A DNA stretch of 64,000 nucleotides, taken from assembly GCA_018401885.1 (NCBI GenBank), contig JAGYKB010000003.1, forward strand, positions 1 through 64,000. The letters are read 5' to 3'. This document shows positions 37,219-46,811 of this stretch, in pieces. A model generated the notes under the pieces. That model made no database searches. It saw nothing but the letters and a program-made list of their open reading frames with translations, and was not told the DNA's origin. A program made the translations under genes and the position numbers. Positions within the stretch are counted from its first letter, which is position 1. Each line of letters begins with the position of its first letter. Source of the stretch: Gammaproteobacteria bacterium (lineage in GTDB: Bacteria > Pseudomonadota > Gammaproteobacteria > Pseudomonadales > Pseudohongiellaceae).

Positions 37219-38274
37219 ATGAAGACGATCAAAGGGCCCGCAATTTTCCTAGCACAGTTTGTCGGTGAACACGCGCCGTTTAATTCGCTAGACAGTATTG
37301 CCGCGTGGGCGGCCGATCTAGGCTATAAAGGAATTCAAGTGCCCAGCGGCGAGCCTAGCCTGATTGATCTTGAGCTCGCCGCCGAAAGTCAGTCCTATTG
37401 CGATGATCTTCGCGATACTTTAGCGAATCACGGTATTGAGATAACCGAGCTGTCGACTCACTTACAAGGTCAGCTTGTCGCTGTGCATCCAGCCTATGAT
37501 GAGATGTTCGACGGCTTCGCCCCGGCGAATGTTCGCGGCCGGCCCGATGCGCGCCAAGACTGGGCGGTGAACCAACTCATGCTTGCAGCAAAGGCTTCGC
37601 GCAGACTCGGACTTACCGCCCACGCGAGTTTCTCAGGGGCGCTAGCATGGCCCTACTTTTACCCTTGGCCCCAGCGCCCTGCCGGTCTGGTCGAGACGGC
37701 GTTTGATGAACTCGCGGCGCGCTGGCTTCCTATCCTCGACGCTTTCGACGATGCGGGTGTCGACATCGGATTCGAGCTGCACCCGGGCGAAGACCTGCAC
37801 GATGGAGTGACCTTCGATATGTTTCTCGAGCGAGTCAACAACCATCCACGAGCCAATATTCTGTTCGACCCCAGCCACATGGTCTTGCAGCAACTAGACT
37901 ACCTAGCCTTTATGGATGTCTATAAAGAGCGCATAAAGCTCGTACACATTAAAGACGCCGAGTTCAATCCAACGGCTAGACAGGGTGTTTATGGTGGCTA
38001 TCAGCCTTGGGTCGATAGGGCAGGCCGATTCCGCTCGCTAGGCGATGGCCAAGTCGATTTTCGCTCGATGTTTTCTAAACTAGCCGCTAACGATTTCGAG
38101 GGCTGGGCGGTGCTCGAGTGGGAGTGCTGCCTCAAACACCCCGAAGACGGAGCGCGTGAAGGCGCCGCGTTTATTAAAGATCATATTATTCGCGTTACCG
38201 ATCGTGCCTTCGACGATTTCGCTGATGCGGGTACCAACGACGCCGCCAATGCACGTATTCTGGGTTTAGACTAA
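37219..38274 (+). CDS. Sugar phosphate isomerase/epimerase family protein
   Basis: A 351-residue xylose-isomerase-like TIM-barrel protein. Likely metal ligands are in the segments GFELHPGED (Glu, His), ILFDPSHM (Asp, His), VHIKDAEF (His) and AVLEWECC (Glu), the order seen in AP-endonuclease-2-type sugar isomerases and epimerases. The start at ATG 37219 after AGAGGACAG is chosen over an in-frame start at 37132 that would overlap the binding-protein gene. Its stop overlaps the next gene's ATG by one base, so the two are translationally coupled. Substrate is probably the sugar or cyclitol imported by the upstream ABC system. Confidence 0.88.
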   Translation: MKTIKGPAIFLAQFVGEHAPFNSLDSIAAWAADLGYKGIQVPSGEPSLIDLELAAESQSYCDDLRDTLANHGIEITELSTHLQGQLVAVHPAYDEMFDGFAPANVRGRPDARQDWAVNQLMLAAKASRRLGLTAHASFSGALAWPYFYPWPQRPAGLVETAFDELAARWLPILDAFDDAGVDIGFELHPGEDLHDGVTFDMFLERVNNHPRANILFDPSHMVLQQLDYLAFMDVYKERIKLVHIKDAEFNPTARQGVYGGYQPWVDRAGRFRSLGDGQVDFRSMFSKLAANDFEGWAVLEWECCLKHPEDGAREGAAFIKDHIIRVTDRAFDDFADAGTNDAANARILGLD

Positions 38275-39419
38275 TGGTTGCACGAATTCGCTTAGGTATG
38301 GTGGGAGGCGGACAGGGCGCGTTCATAGGCGAAGTGCATCGCTTTGCTGCTCGCCTCGACGACCGTTTCGAGTTTTGTGCCGGCGCTCTGAGTGCCGACC
38401 CTGAGCGGGCACGCGAATCAGCCCGGGAATTGGGCATTTCCGCCGATCGCACTTATGTGTCTTTCGAGGAAATGGCGCGAGTAGAGCCACAGCGCGAAGA
38501 CGGCGTGCAGGCAGTAGCAATCGTTACGCCGAATCATTTGCATTTCGAACCCGCCAAGGCGCTGCTCGCTGAAGGTATTCATGTCATTTGCGATAAGCCG
38601 CTCACTAACGACTATGCCCAGGCACAAGAACTCGCCGAAATCGTAAGCAAAAGTAATGCACAGTTTGCCGTGACCTATAACTACAGCGGTTATCCACTTG
38701 TCCGTGAGGCGCGCCACCTAGTTGCCTCCGGAGCGCTTGGTGCGATTCGATTAGTACAGGTCGAATATCCACAAGACTGGCTTGCAACGAATATCGAAGC
38801 CAGTGGGCAGAAGCAAGCGGCATGGCGAACCGACCCCGCTCGTGCGGGCGCAGGCGGCAGCATCGGCGACATAGGCACACACGCGTTCCATCTCGCGGGA
38901 TTTGTTTGTGGCATGCAGCCGACAAGCCTGCTTGCCGATCTCTCTTCTTTCGTTCCCGGCCGCGTCCTCGACGACAACGCCCATATTCTGCTGCGATACG
39001 CTAGCGGCGCTCGCGGGATGCTCTGGGCGAGTCAGGTCGCGGCGGGACAGGAAAACGCGCTTCGGCTGCGAGTCTATGGCGAAACGGGGAGTCTGGAATG
39101 GTTTCAAGAGAACCCTAATCAACTCATTCATCGTCCCTTAGGTGAGCCGATGCGCACGCTCACCCGCGGCGGAGCGGGTCTCTCGGCAAGCGTTGTTACA
39201 CGAATTCCTGCGGGTCATCCCGAAGGGTTTATCGAGGGCTTCGCCACGCTCTATAGCGACTTTGCCGATCTGATTGCATCTAGCGATGGAATTAAGCATG
39301 GCAATGAAGACGATCCTTCGCGGCTGCTCCCCACTGTCGCCGACGGTGTAAAGGGTGTACGTTTTGTGACAGCGGCGGTAGAGTCAATGACAAATGGCTC
39401 TAGCTGGGTGACGCTGTAG
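38274..39419 (+). CDS. Gfo/Idh/MocA family oxidoreductase
   Basis: This 381-residue NAD(P)-dependent sugar dehydrogenase has the N-terminal Rossmann motif IRLGMVGGGQGAFIG (about residues 3-17) and the EKP-type motif CDKPLTNDY (Lys about 107), which supplies the catalytic-site lysine. The GGSIGDIGTHAFHLAGF segment carries the conserved Asp and His of the family. Typical substrates are myo-inositol, glucose derivatives and keto-sugars. It overlaps the upstream isomerase by 1 bp and precedes a Tat-exported isomerase. Confidence 0.93.
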   Translation: MVARIRLGMVGGGQGAFIGEVHRFAARLDDRFEFCAGALSADPERARESARELGISADRTYVSFEEMARVEPQREDGVQAVAIVTPNHLHFEPAKALLAEGIHVICDKPLTNDYAQAQELAEIVSKSNAQFAVTYNYSGYPLVREARHLVASGALGAIRLVQVEYPQDWLATNIEASGQKQAAWRTDPARAGAGGSIGDIGTHAFHLAGFVCGMQPTSLLADLSSFVPGRVLDDNAHILLRYASGARGMLWASQVAAGQENALRLRVYGETGSLEWFQENPNQLIHRPLGEPMRTLTRGGAGLSASVVTRIPAGHPEGFIEGFATLYSDFADLIASSDGIKHGNEDDPSRLLPTVADGVKGVRFVTAAVESMTNGSSWVTL

Positions 39420-39450
39420 TAATTCAGAATCTAAAAAAGGACTAGGCACA

Positions 39451-40296
39451 ATGGTGAACATTAGCCGAAGGAAATTTCTAAATCGCAGCGGGCTTTTCAC
39501 TGCCGGCATCGCAAGCAGTGTGCTGCTTCCGTCATTCGCTTGCGCACAATCGCGCCGAGTCGAAAACATTGGGCTGCAACTCTACACATTGCGCAAGGAA
39601 CTTGCCGAAGACTTCGATGGCACGCTCGCACGCGTAGCCGAGCTCGGTTATAAAGAGATGGAGTTTGCTGGCTATTATGGACGCAGCGCGGCTCAGATTA
39701 AAGCGGCGCTTGACGCGAACGGATTAGTGTCACCGGCGGCGCATATTCAATGGGCAGCAGTCCGCGATAATCTACAAATTGAAATTGAGCGGGCAGTAGG
39801 GATTGGGCAAGACTATATTGTCATTCCTTATTTGCAAGAAAACGAGAGAACACTCGATCACTACAAACGGCTTGTCGATACGCTCAACGGAGCGGGTGAG
39901 GCTTGTCGCGATGCGGGTCTCAAAATCGCTTACCACAACCATGATTTTGAGTTTGCCACCGTCGATGGCGTTGTTCCTTATGACTTGCTGCTTGCACAGA
40001 CTGATCCGGCGCTTGTCGATATGGAGCTCGATTTGTTCTGGATAGCCTATGCTGGGGTCGATCCCCTCCGCTATGTCAAAGAACATTCGGGCCGCTTCAG
40101 TATGCTGCACGTGAAAGACCTTTCTGCTGACCGAAAGATGGCAGCGGTGGGCGAGGGCTCGATAGACTTCGAATCTATTTTCGCGCATACCGATACCGGT
40201 GGTTTTAAACATTATTTCGTCGAACACGACAATCCTGTTGACGCGTTTGAGTCTGTCACCACGAGCATCGAATCGGTTCGCCGAATGAGATTTTAA
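39451..40296 (+). CDS. Tat-exported sugar phosphate isomerase/epimerase
   Basis: The 281-residue TIM-barrel protein starts with a twin-arginine signal, SRRKFL (residues 5-10), followed by a hydrophobic stretch ending in CAQSR. The barrel contains the family metal-binding segments: IAYHNHDFEF, LVDMELDLFW, MLHVKDL and HYFVEHDN. Export to the periplasm sets it apart from the cytoplasmic homologue at 37219. Neighbouring Tat-exported redox subunits suggest it acts on a periplasmically oxidised sugar. Proteins of this fold catalyse isomerisation or elimination of 3-keto-glycosides in comparable clusters (inference). Confidence 0.88.
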   Translation: MVNISRRKFLNRSGLFTAGIASSVLLPSFACAQSRRVENIGLQLYTLRKELAEDFDGTLARVAELGYKEMEFAGYYGRSAAQIKAALDANGLVSPAAHIQWAAVRDNLQIEIERAVGIGQDYIVIPYLQENERTLDHYKRLVDTLNGAGEACRDAGLKIAYHNHDFEFATVDGVVPYDLLLAQTDPALVDMELDLFWIAYAGVDPLRYVKEHSGRFSMLHVKDLSADRKMAAVGEGSIDFESIFAHTDTGGFKHYFVEHDNPVDAFESVTTSIESVRRMRF

Positions 40297-40351
40297 TCTG
40301 CGAGCGCGCGAGTTTCGCAGCACTAAGCGGTAAGAAAACGAGGAAAGAAGA

Positions 40352-40894
40352 ATGAAGACCAGAAGAGAGTTTATCCAAGGCTTAATCTTATCGGTTGGCG
40401 GCGCGGCGACCCTCAGCGCCTGCGGAGATAATGCGCCAGCGGTCACGGCGACAGCACCGCATAACCCAGGGCGATTCTACTCGGGCGACGAAATGGCGCT
40501 CGTTAGCCGCGTTTCCGATCTCATTATTCCTCGAACAGAAACACCTGGCGCGCTCGACGTGAATGTCGCCGGTTACCTCGATGGCCTCATGAGCGATTGG
40601 GCAAGTGCAGAAACTCAGCGCGCACACCGCGCAGCGCTCGCGCGACTGCGCGCAGATCTTGATTCTGCGGTTGGTGTTCCATTCGAGCGCGCGGCGCAAG
40701 ACGCAGCCGAGGAAGCATTGGCGGAACTCGACGCACGTGCGTTCGAGATCGATCAGAGTATGGACGGCTATCGCCGTTTTAAGGGTTGGATAACGCAGGC
40801 CTATTTCGCGACCGAAGGTGGCGCTGTCCAAGAACTAAAATGGGTCGCCTTACCCGGCCGCTGGGATCCTAGCGTCGACATAACGCCTGCATAA
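40352..40894 (+). CDS. Gluconate 2-dehydrogenase subunit 3 family protein
   Basis: A 180-residue small subunit with a twin-arginine signal (KTRREFIQG) that also ends in a lipobox-like LSAC, so it may be a Tat-exported lipoprotein. The body (MALVSRVSDLIIPRTETPGALDVNVAGYLD, quoted in part) is typical of gluconate_2-dh3 proteins, which pair with a GMC flavoprotein. Such small subunits usually carry the cofactor-loaded large subunit across the membrane by hitchhiking. The GMC gene directly follows and lacks its own signal. Confidence 0.92.
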   Translation: MKTRREFIQGLILSVGGAATLSACGDNAPAVTATAPHNPGRFYSGDEMALVSRVSDLIIPRTETPGALDVNVAGYLDGLMSDWASAETQRAHRAALARLRADLDSAVGVPFERAAQDAAEEALAELDARAFEIDQSMDGYRRFKGWITQAYFATEGGAVQELKWVALPGRWDPSVDITPA

Positions 40895-40979
40895 CTCTGC
40901 GCGCATAAATGCGTTGCGCTAAATAATGATAAGAGCGCCTTACGGCGGCTTCAAAAGAATTGAAAAGAGGATAACCACA

Positions 40980-42680
40980 GTGGCAGATTTCGATGCGATA
41001 GTAGTAGGGTCGGGAATGAGTGGCGGCATGTCGGCCAAAGAGCTTACCGAGCGTGGACTCAAGGTGTTGGTGTTAGAACGAGGTCCAGAAATAATTCCCG
41101 AGCGCGACTACACTGACAATTTAACTCCTTGGGAGAAACCCAATCTCGACAGTGTTGCGCAGGACGAGATAGCGGAACATTACCCGCGTCAATACGGTGG
41201 CGTCGCCTACGCGATCAAAGAATCGACAAAACACTTCTGGGTAAAAGATTCCGAGCATCCCTACGAAGAGGCCGAGGGCACGACTTACGACTGGCTACGC
41301 GGCTACCATACAGCAGGGCGGTCGATTATGTGGTCGCGCCAAACCTACCGTTTGAGCGATCTCGATTTCGGTGCAAACGCGCGCGAGGGCCACGCAATCG
41401 ACTGGCCAATCCGCTATGCCGACATTGAGCCTTGGTATAACAAGGTCGAGACCTTTGTTGGTATTTCTGGCAGCGCCGAAGGGCTTCCACATCTACCTGA
41501 CAGTGTTTTCCAGCCCGCGTTTGAACTTACCGATGCCGAGAAAGCATTGAAGGCTAGCGTTGAGTCGAGTTTCCCCGAACGCAATGTAATTCCCGCGCGC
41601 ATCGCACATCTTACAGATGCGACTGAAGAGCAGAAATCGCTTGGGCGCAGCAACTGCCAAGTACGTAACCACTGCCACCAAGGCTGCAGCTTTAAGGCAT
41701 ATTTCTCGTCGCTTAATGCGACACTCCCCGCCGCAGAGCGCACTGGTAACCTAACCATGGTTCATAACGCGATAGTTGAGTCGATCGAATACGACGCAGC
41801 AAGCAATCGTGTTTCTGGTGTGCGCGTAATCGATGCGGAGACGAACGAGAAACGCACCTATACAGCAAAAGTTATTTTTCTAAATGCGTCCACGATAGCG
41901 TCTGCAATGATTTTGCTCCAGTCTAAGTCAGAGACGTTCCCTAATGGACTGGCGAATCATTCCGATCAAGTGGGCCGCAATTTAATGGACCACGTGAGCG
42001 GCGCAAATGCGACCGGTTACCTCAGCGGATTCGATAACAAAACGACGTTTGGTAGACGCCCAAGCGGTGGGATTTATATTCCGCGTTACGCCAATCTAAA
42101 CGGACAGGACAAGCCCTATCGCCGGGGATTTGGTTTTCAAGGAGGCGCAACCTCTGTGGGTAATGCCGGCGGTCAAATCCCTGGCATCGGTCGAGCGTTT
42201 AAGGAAGCGCACAGATTACCGAGCGCTTGGCGAATCGGCATCGGCGCTTTTGGAGAGCAACTCTCTAATCCAGATAATCGCGTTACTCTTCATCCCAGCA
42301 AGCGCGATAAATGGGGCAACCCTCTCGCTTTATTTAACGTTAAGTATGGCGAAAATGAATATAAAATGTTGGAGGAGGCCAGCAAAGACGCTGTTGCTAT
42401 GCTTGAGGCAGCGGGCTGTACACAAATCACCGCGACACCAGTTAATCTCACCAAACCTGGCAACCGCATTCACGAAATGGGCAGCGCGCGCATGGGACGA
42501 GATCGGGAGACTTCCGTGCTAAACGGTTGGTGTCAGGCGCATGATGTGCCAAACCTATTTATTACCGACGGCTCGTTTATGACATCGGCAGCGTGTCAGA
42601 ACCCATCGCTTACTTATATGGCGTTCAGCGCACGCGCTGCGAACTACGCAGCTGACCTTATTGAGCAGGGTGTCATCTAA
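40980..42680 (+). CDS. GMC family FAD-dependent oxidoreductase
   Basis: This 566-residue glucose-methanol-choline type flavoprotein has the N-terminal FAD motif FDAIVVGSGMSGGMSAKEL. A conserved region LGRSNCQVRNHCHQGCSFKA contains clustered cysteines, and the C-terminal part reads LFITDGSFMTSAACQNPSLTYMAFSAR with the active-site Asn. It would oxidise a sugar or polyol hydroxyl, for example C3 of a glycoside, passing electrons to the respiratory chain. A dedicated cytochrome c subunit is not seen nearby. GTG 40980, preceded by AAAAGAGG, gives the standard N-terminus and is preferred over ATG 40926. Confidence 0.93.
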   Translation: MADFDAIVVGSGMSGGMSAKELTERGLKVLVLERGPEIIPERDYTDNLTPWEKPNLDSVAQDEIAEHYPRQYGGVAYAIKESTKHFWVKDSEHPYEEAEGTTYDWLRGYHTAGRSIMWSRQTYRLSDLDFGANAREGHAIDWPIRYADIEPWYNKVETFVGISGSAEGLPHLPDSVFQPAFELTDAEKALKASVESSFPERNVIPARIAHLTDATEEQKSLGRSNCQVRNHCHQGCSFKAYFSSLNATLPAAERTGNLTMVHNAIVESIEYDAASNRVSGVRVIDAETNEKRTYTAKVIFLNASTIASAMILLQSKSETFPNGLANHSDQVGRNLMDHVSGANATGYLSGFDNKTTFGRRPSGGIYIPRYANLNGQDKPYRRGFGFQGGATSVGNAGGQIPGIGRAFKEAHRLPSAWRIGIGAFGEQLSNPDNRVTLHPSKRDKWGNPLALFNVKYGENEYKMLEEASKDAVAMLEAAGCTQITATPVNLTKPGNRIHEMGSARMGRDRETSVLNGWCQAHDVPNLFITDGSFMTSAACQNPSLTYMAFSARAANYAADLIEQGVI

Positions 42681-42754
42681 CGTATTCTGTGTTGAGTGGG
42701 TCAATCAGGTCGCGATAGGAAGAATTTGATGAATACAGAAAGGGTTACACCGTT

Positions 42755-43078
42755 ATGACGCTCAGAAGCACCTACCTTTTGCTCGCGATACTCGGCGCCG
42801 CAGTGCCTTATCTTTTCTTTCTGGATTTTTTCGGTGAGTACGGGGTAAGTGTTTCGGATTTCGTTGCCGCGCTTTTCGCAAATTCTGCGATCGGCGGATT
42901 TACCGCCGATCTCCTTATCAGCTCGTTTGTATTCTGGCTATTTATGTTTGCACGTCGTGCACAGACGAAAGGTGAAAGTCCAGCCCCTTGGTTTTTTATG
43001 CTTTTGAACCTTGGTATCGGTTTGTCCTGTGCGCTTCCTGCTTACCTTTATGCGCAGGCCAGTCGTGATGCAAAATAA
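42755..43078 (+). CDS. DUF2834 family membrane protein
   Basis: A 107-residue protein with three predicted transmembrane segments: YLLLAILGAAVPYLFFLDFF, the ISSFVFWLFMFA region and the C-terminal MLLNLGIGLSCALPAYLYA. The LFANSAIGGFTADLLISSFVFW arrangement (quoted in part) is characteristic of DUF2834. Function unknown. It lies 74 bp after the GMC oxidoreductase and 18 bp before the DUF2256 gene, so all three may share a transcript. Confidence 0.85.
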   Translation: MTLRSTYLLLAILGAAVPYLFFLDFFGEYGVSVSDFVAALFANSAIGGFTADLLISSFVFWLFMFARRAQTKGESPAPWFFMLLNLGIGLSCALPAYLYAQASRDAK

Positions 43079-43096
43079 TAGTAATTCCTGAGACTA

Positions 43097-43270
43097 ATGC
43101 GCGGCGTTAAGAAACAGGATCTCCCTCAGAAAACGTGTCCCGTCTGCGAGCTGCCTTTTGCGTGGCGGAAAAAATGGGAGAAAAACTGGAACGAGGTTAA
43201 ATACTGCTCGGAAAGGTGTCGACGATCGGCGAAGGTCAGCCAAGCCCCAGCTTCCCCCGAACAGCGCTAA
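43097..43270 (+). CDS. DUF2256 zinc-ribbon-like small protein
   Basis: A 57-residue protein starting [17 protein letters not shown]. Four cysteines in CPVC and YCSERC, together with the [21 protein letters not shown] core, match DUF2256 proteins, which probably bind one zinc. In other genomes such genes lie next to cryptochrome/photolyase-related or DUF2834 genes; function is unknown. The last 35 bp overlap the end of the convergent sulP gene. Confidence 0.88.
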   Translation: MRGVKKQDLPQKTCPVCELPFAWRKKWEKNWNEVKYCSERCRRSAKVSQAPASPEQR

Positions 43271-44960
43271 AGGCCTCAAACTGACTCAGATAAACCTCGC
43301 CGCTGAGATGCTCGAAGAAATCGGTGCGGTTGAGCATGTCCATCACGGGTCCCTTCACCTCCGACAGGTTCAGTGTAATTCCCTGCTGTTTCAAACGCAG
43401 ATTGATCGCCTCTAGTGTCTCTAACGCCGTGTAGTCAATCTCATTAATCGCCGTACACATGAGTATTACGTGTGCGATGTCGCCGTTATCGAATGCGGCC
43501 GAATAAATGCGTTCCTCAAGATAAGAGGCGTTGGCAAAGAATAGGCTTTCGTCGACTCGAAGAGTAAGAATCTGTGGATAGCATTCGACCTGATAACGGC
43601 GCACGTTGCGGAAATGCTCGGTACCTTCGATAAGTCCCACTTCGGCGATATGAGGCTTAGAGGTGCGATAGAGGTGTAGACCAATCGATACCAAGATACC
43701 GCAGGAAACACCGGCCTCGACGCCGAACCCCAAGGTAATAAACATCGTTACCAACACGGCTGCCGTATCTCCCTTGGAGACGCGCCAGGTCTTTTTGATG
43801 ACCGAGAAATCGACGAGGGCAATAACCGCTACAATAATCGTGGCGGCGAGGGTAGCTTTAGGTAGGCTGTAAAGTAATGGCGTGAGGAATAGAGAGACTA
43901 CGCCGATAAAGGCCGCGGTCATGAGACTTGCCGCCTGAGTTACGGCGCCGGCGTCGAAGTTAACAACCGAGCGTGAAAAGCCGCCGGTTACTGGGAGCCC
44001 ACCCGAAAAAGCCGAAGCAACGTTAGCCGCGCCGAGGCCAATGAGTTCTTGATCCGCATCGATGCGCTCTTGCCGCTTGCCACCTAAAGTGCGGCCGACT
44101 GACACCGATTCTACGTAACCGATAATCGAAATAAGAAGCGCAGGCAACCACAGCGCCTCAATGAGTGCGATTGAGAAATCCGGAAAAGCGAGCATTGGTA
44201 AACCAGTAGGAATAGCACCGACCACTGCAACGCCATCAGCATCAAGTCCCAAGGATGAAACCGCAACTATCGTCGCGATGACTGCCAGCACAGGTGCGAC
44301 CTTGGTGAGCAGTTGCGCGCGGAAACGACTGATGCCGAGCTTTGTAAGAAACGAAACGCCGCTACTCTTTACAAGCATCAAAAAGACAATGACGCCCGCG
44401 CCTATCCAAAGCGTCGAAAAATTAAGCTGTGGGATATGCATCCAAATCGAGTGGAGAAGTTCACCGATCGTATCTCCGCCAGCCTGGATGCCAAAAATAT
44501 GACGCAGCTGGCTGAGCGCGATAATGATAGCCGACGCAGTTATAAACGCCGACACGACGGTGTGCGAGAGAAAGTTGGCAAGAAACCCGAGTCTCAACAA
44601 GCCAAATGCGGCGAGCATACCTCCGGACAGCGCAGCAAGAGTGATCGCAGCAGCAGTTGCGCTGACGCCAGTACTCGCAGAAACCTCACCGACGGCGGCA
44701 GCCGTCATGAGGGAGGCGATTGCTACCGGCCCCACCGATAGCGTGCTACTGCTACCAAAAAGCGCGTACACCGCGAGCGGAAGAATGCTGGCGTAGAGGC
44801 CGACCTCCGCAGGCAGTCCAGCCAGCAGCGCATAGGCTAAGGACTGCGGGATCAACATGATTGTCACGATGACCGCGGCGATCAAGTCGCTGCTAAAAGT
44901 CTGGCCATCGTAACTGCGCATCCATCGCAGTGCCGGCAGTAGTTTGTCGCTCCTTCGCAT
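43236..44960 (-). CDS. SulP family anion transporter
   Basis: The 574-residue protein has the SulP/SLC26 fold: an N-terminal region with [24 protein letters not shown] (quoted in part), about ten further membrane segments, [19 protein letters not shown], and a C-terminal cytoplasmic STAS domain (about 440-560). Members move sulfate, bicarbonate or other anions. As the last gene after sqr and pdo it may import or export sulfur oxyanions such as sulfite or sulfate produced by sulfide oxidation (inference). A 7-bp inverted repeat (44995-45020) lies in the 70-bp gap after sqr. Confidence 0.92.
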   Translation of the reverse strand: MRRSDKLLPALRWMRSYDGQTFSSDLIAAVIVTIMLIPQSLAYALLAGLPAEVGLYASILPLAVYALFGSSSTLSVGPVAIASLMTAAAVGEVSASTGVSATAAAITLAALSGGMLAAFGLLRLGFLANFLSHTVVSAFITASAIIIALSQLRHIFGIQAGGDTIGELLHSIWMHIPQLNFSTLWIGAGVIVFLMLVKSSGVSFLTKLGISRFRAQLLTKVAPVLAVIATIVAVSSLGLDADGVAVVGAIPTGLPMLAFPDFSIALIEALWLPALLISIIGYVESVSVGRTLGGKRQERIDADQELIGLGAANVASAFSGGLPVTGGFSRSVVNFDAGAVTQAASLMTAAFIGVVSLFLTPLLYSLPKATLAATIIVAVIALVDFSVIKKTWRVSKGDTAAVLVTMFITLGFGVEAGVSCGILVSIGLHLYRTSKPHIAEVGLIEGTEHFRNVRRYQVECYPQILTLRVDESLFFANASYLEERIYSAAFDNGDIAHVILMCTAINEIDYTALETLEAINLRLKQQGITLNLSEVKGPVMDMLNRTDFFEHLSGEVYLSQFEAFSAVRGKLGLG

Positions 44961-45030
44961 TCAACTCTTTCCTTGGTTTACGGTACTCAATTTTGCTGCA
45001 GTGCAGGACGCATCTGCAGCGCAACAAAGA

Positions 45031-46740
45031 CTAACTTCTGAGTGACTTCAGCTTCTTGGGTGCTGCGAGCCACTCGCGACCCTTCAACATTGCATGCCAA
45101 TAGATCGCGGGGAGCATGTCCTTTTTAAGTATCCACGCTGCCCACGTTGGGCGCGTGCCATTAAGTAAAAAAGACGGGAATGAAGGAAGAAGCTTGCCAC
45201 CATAGCCGAACTCCGCGAGCACAATTTTACCGCGTTCGACTGTAAGTGGGCACGAACCGTAGCCATCGTATCCTGCCTGGAGATCTCGACCGTCAATAGA
45301 GTTAACAATGTTAGCAGCCACAACCGGCACCTGCTTGCGCACAGCAGCCATGGTTTTGGCATTGGGGGTGTTCATCACGTCGCCCAATCCCCAAACATTT
45401 GCAAATTTCTTATGTTGTAGACTGAATTGATCGACGTCGAGCCAGCCACCGGCATCGGCAAGTACGCTGTTAGCGACAAAATCTGGCGCTTTCTGCGGTG
45501 GACACACGTGAATCATATCGAACTCTTCGCAGATTACGTCATTCTCTTTTCCTTCCTCAGAGGATTTAAAATAGGCGCGCTTATTTTCGCCGTCGACTTC
45601 GACAAGAGTATGATTGAAATGAGTCTTAGCGTGGTATCGCTCAATATATTTCTGCAGCGCTGGAACGTACGCTGCGACACCAAAAAGAACCCCGCCAGCA
45701 TTGAAGAAATCGATGTTGATGTCTTTTAGCGCACCGGTGCGAAGCCAATGGTCGCCAGAGAGATACAACGCTTTCTGAGGAGCGCCTGCGCATTTGATCG
45801 GCATCGGTGGTTGGGTAAAAATTGCGCGCCCTTTCTTAAGTCCTTTTACAAGTTCCCAAGTGTAGGCTGAATATTCATAAGAATAGTTGGACGTGACGCC
45901 ATTCTTACCGAGACTCTCTTTGAGTCCTTTGATGCCATCCCAGTTAAGCACAAGCCCCGGAGCGACGATGAGGTGCTGATAATGAAGCGACTGCTCGTTA
46001 TCTAACTGAACCGTATTTTCGGTCGGTGTAAAGCCGACGGCAGCTTGTTTGATCCATGAGACGTTGCTAGGAATCAGGTCGCGCATGTTGCGCTTTGTTT
46101 GCGTGTTTTTGAACACGCCTCCGCCTACCATCGTCCATCCTGGCTGATAGTAATGCGACTCGGCTGGATCTACCAGAGCGATGCGTAAATCTCTTTTGCG
46201 TTTGAGTAGACTCGCTGCCGCCGCGATTCCGCCCGATCCTGCGCCAACTATGACTACGTCGAACGAAGGTTTTGCTGCGCCCTCATTCTGTGTAGACGCA
46301 GCGGCGATTTCTTTATCTGCGACATAGGGTTTCACTGCGTCGGTAACATCGAATCCGACTTCCTTCGCCTTTTCGAGCACTTCCTGTGCGCCGGCGCCTC
46401 GACTAACCGCTGAGGCTGACCACAGGCAAACCGATCGATTACCGGTGCGGCAGTAGGCGTGCACTTTCTCGGCTTTCGCTTGGGCCTGCTCTAGTAAGTC
46501 AGCGAAAGTCTGCACCTGCGCGTCTGTCTGCTCGCCTGACTTGAAAGGCAGATTAAAGACCGCAATCCCTAGAGGATCAGCTGCAGCCGAAATAGCGTCA
46601 AATGTCACTTGGTCTTGCGACTCGCCATCGGGGCGATTGCAAACGAGTGTTGTTACGCCATTGGCTTTCAGTTCTGCAAGATCTTCTATTTCAACTTGGG
46701 CCGAAACTGTGAGTGTGTCGTTTAGCGTCATGATGCGCAT
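45031..46740 (-). CDS. sqr: DUF442 phosphatase-like/rhodanese-like domain fused to sulfide:quinone oxidoreductase
   Basis: Residues 1-110 are a DUF442 (TIGR01244, beta-lactamase-hydrolase-like) domain with the loop HAYCRTGNRS, a Cys-x5-Arg catalytic loop. Residues 158-569 are an SQR-type flavoprotein with FAD motif VVIVGAGSGGIAAAASLLKR, LIVAPGLVLNWDGI, and the C-terminal GYGGKLLPSF/PTWAAWILKKDMLPAIYW membrane-contact region. SQR oxidises sulfide to sulfane sulfur and reduces quinone; the fused domain may pass the persulfide on. pdo lies directly upstream. ATG 46740 is preceded by AGGAG. Confidence 0.92.
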   Translation of the reverse strand: MRIMTLNDTLTVSAQVEIEDLAELKANGVTTLVCNRPDGESQDQVTFDAISAAADPLGIAVFNLPFKSGEQTDAQVQTFADLLEQAQAKAEKVHAYCRTGNRSVCLWSASAVSRGAGAQEVLEKAKEVGFDVTDAVKPYVADKEIAAASTQNEGAAKPSFDVVIVGAGSGGIAAAASLLKRKRDLRIALVDPAESHYYQPGWTMVGGGVFKNTQTKRNMRDLIPSNVSWIKQAAVGFTPTENTVQLDNEQSLHYQHLIVAPGLVLNWDGIKGLKESLGKNGVTSNYSYEYSAYTWELVKGLKKGRAIFTQPPMPIKCAGAPQKALYLSGDHWLRTGALKDINIDFFNAGGVLFGVAAYVPALQKYIERYHAKTHFNHTLVEVDGENKRAYFKSSEEGKENDVICEEFDMIHVCPPQKAPDFVANSVLADAGGWLDVDQFSLQHKKFANVWGLGDVMNTPNAKTMAAVRKQVPVVAANIVNSIDGRDLQAGYDGYGSCPLTVERGKIVLAEFGYGGKLLPSFPSFLLNGTRPTWAAWILKKDMLPAIYWHAMLKGREWLAAPKKLKSLRS

Positions 46741-46811
46741 TGTTCTTCTCCTAGATTTTGCGGCTCAATGTTAGCCAGTAATTTTTCTTAGTTTCATTTA
46801 ATGTTTCACTA

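Noticed and set aside
39772-40446. 224-residue reverse-strand frame
   Set aside because: It lies inside the Tat-exported isomerase gene and the next gene; the forward genes have clear motifs, so this is a shadow.
44995-45020. GCTGCAG/CTGCAGC inverted repeat between sqr and sulP as a terminator
   Set aside because: No T-tract follows on the reverse strand, and sulP appears to continue the operon.
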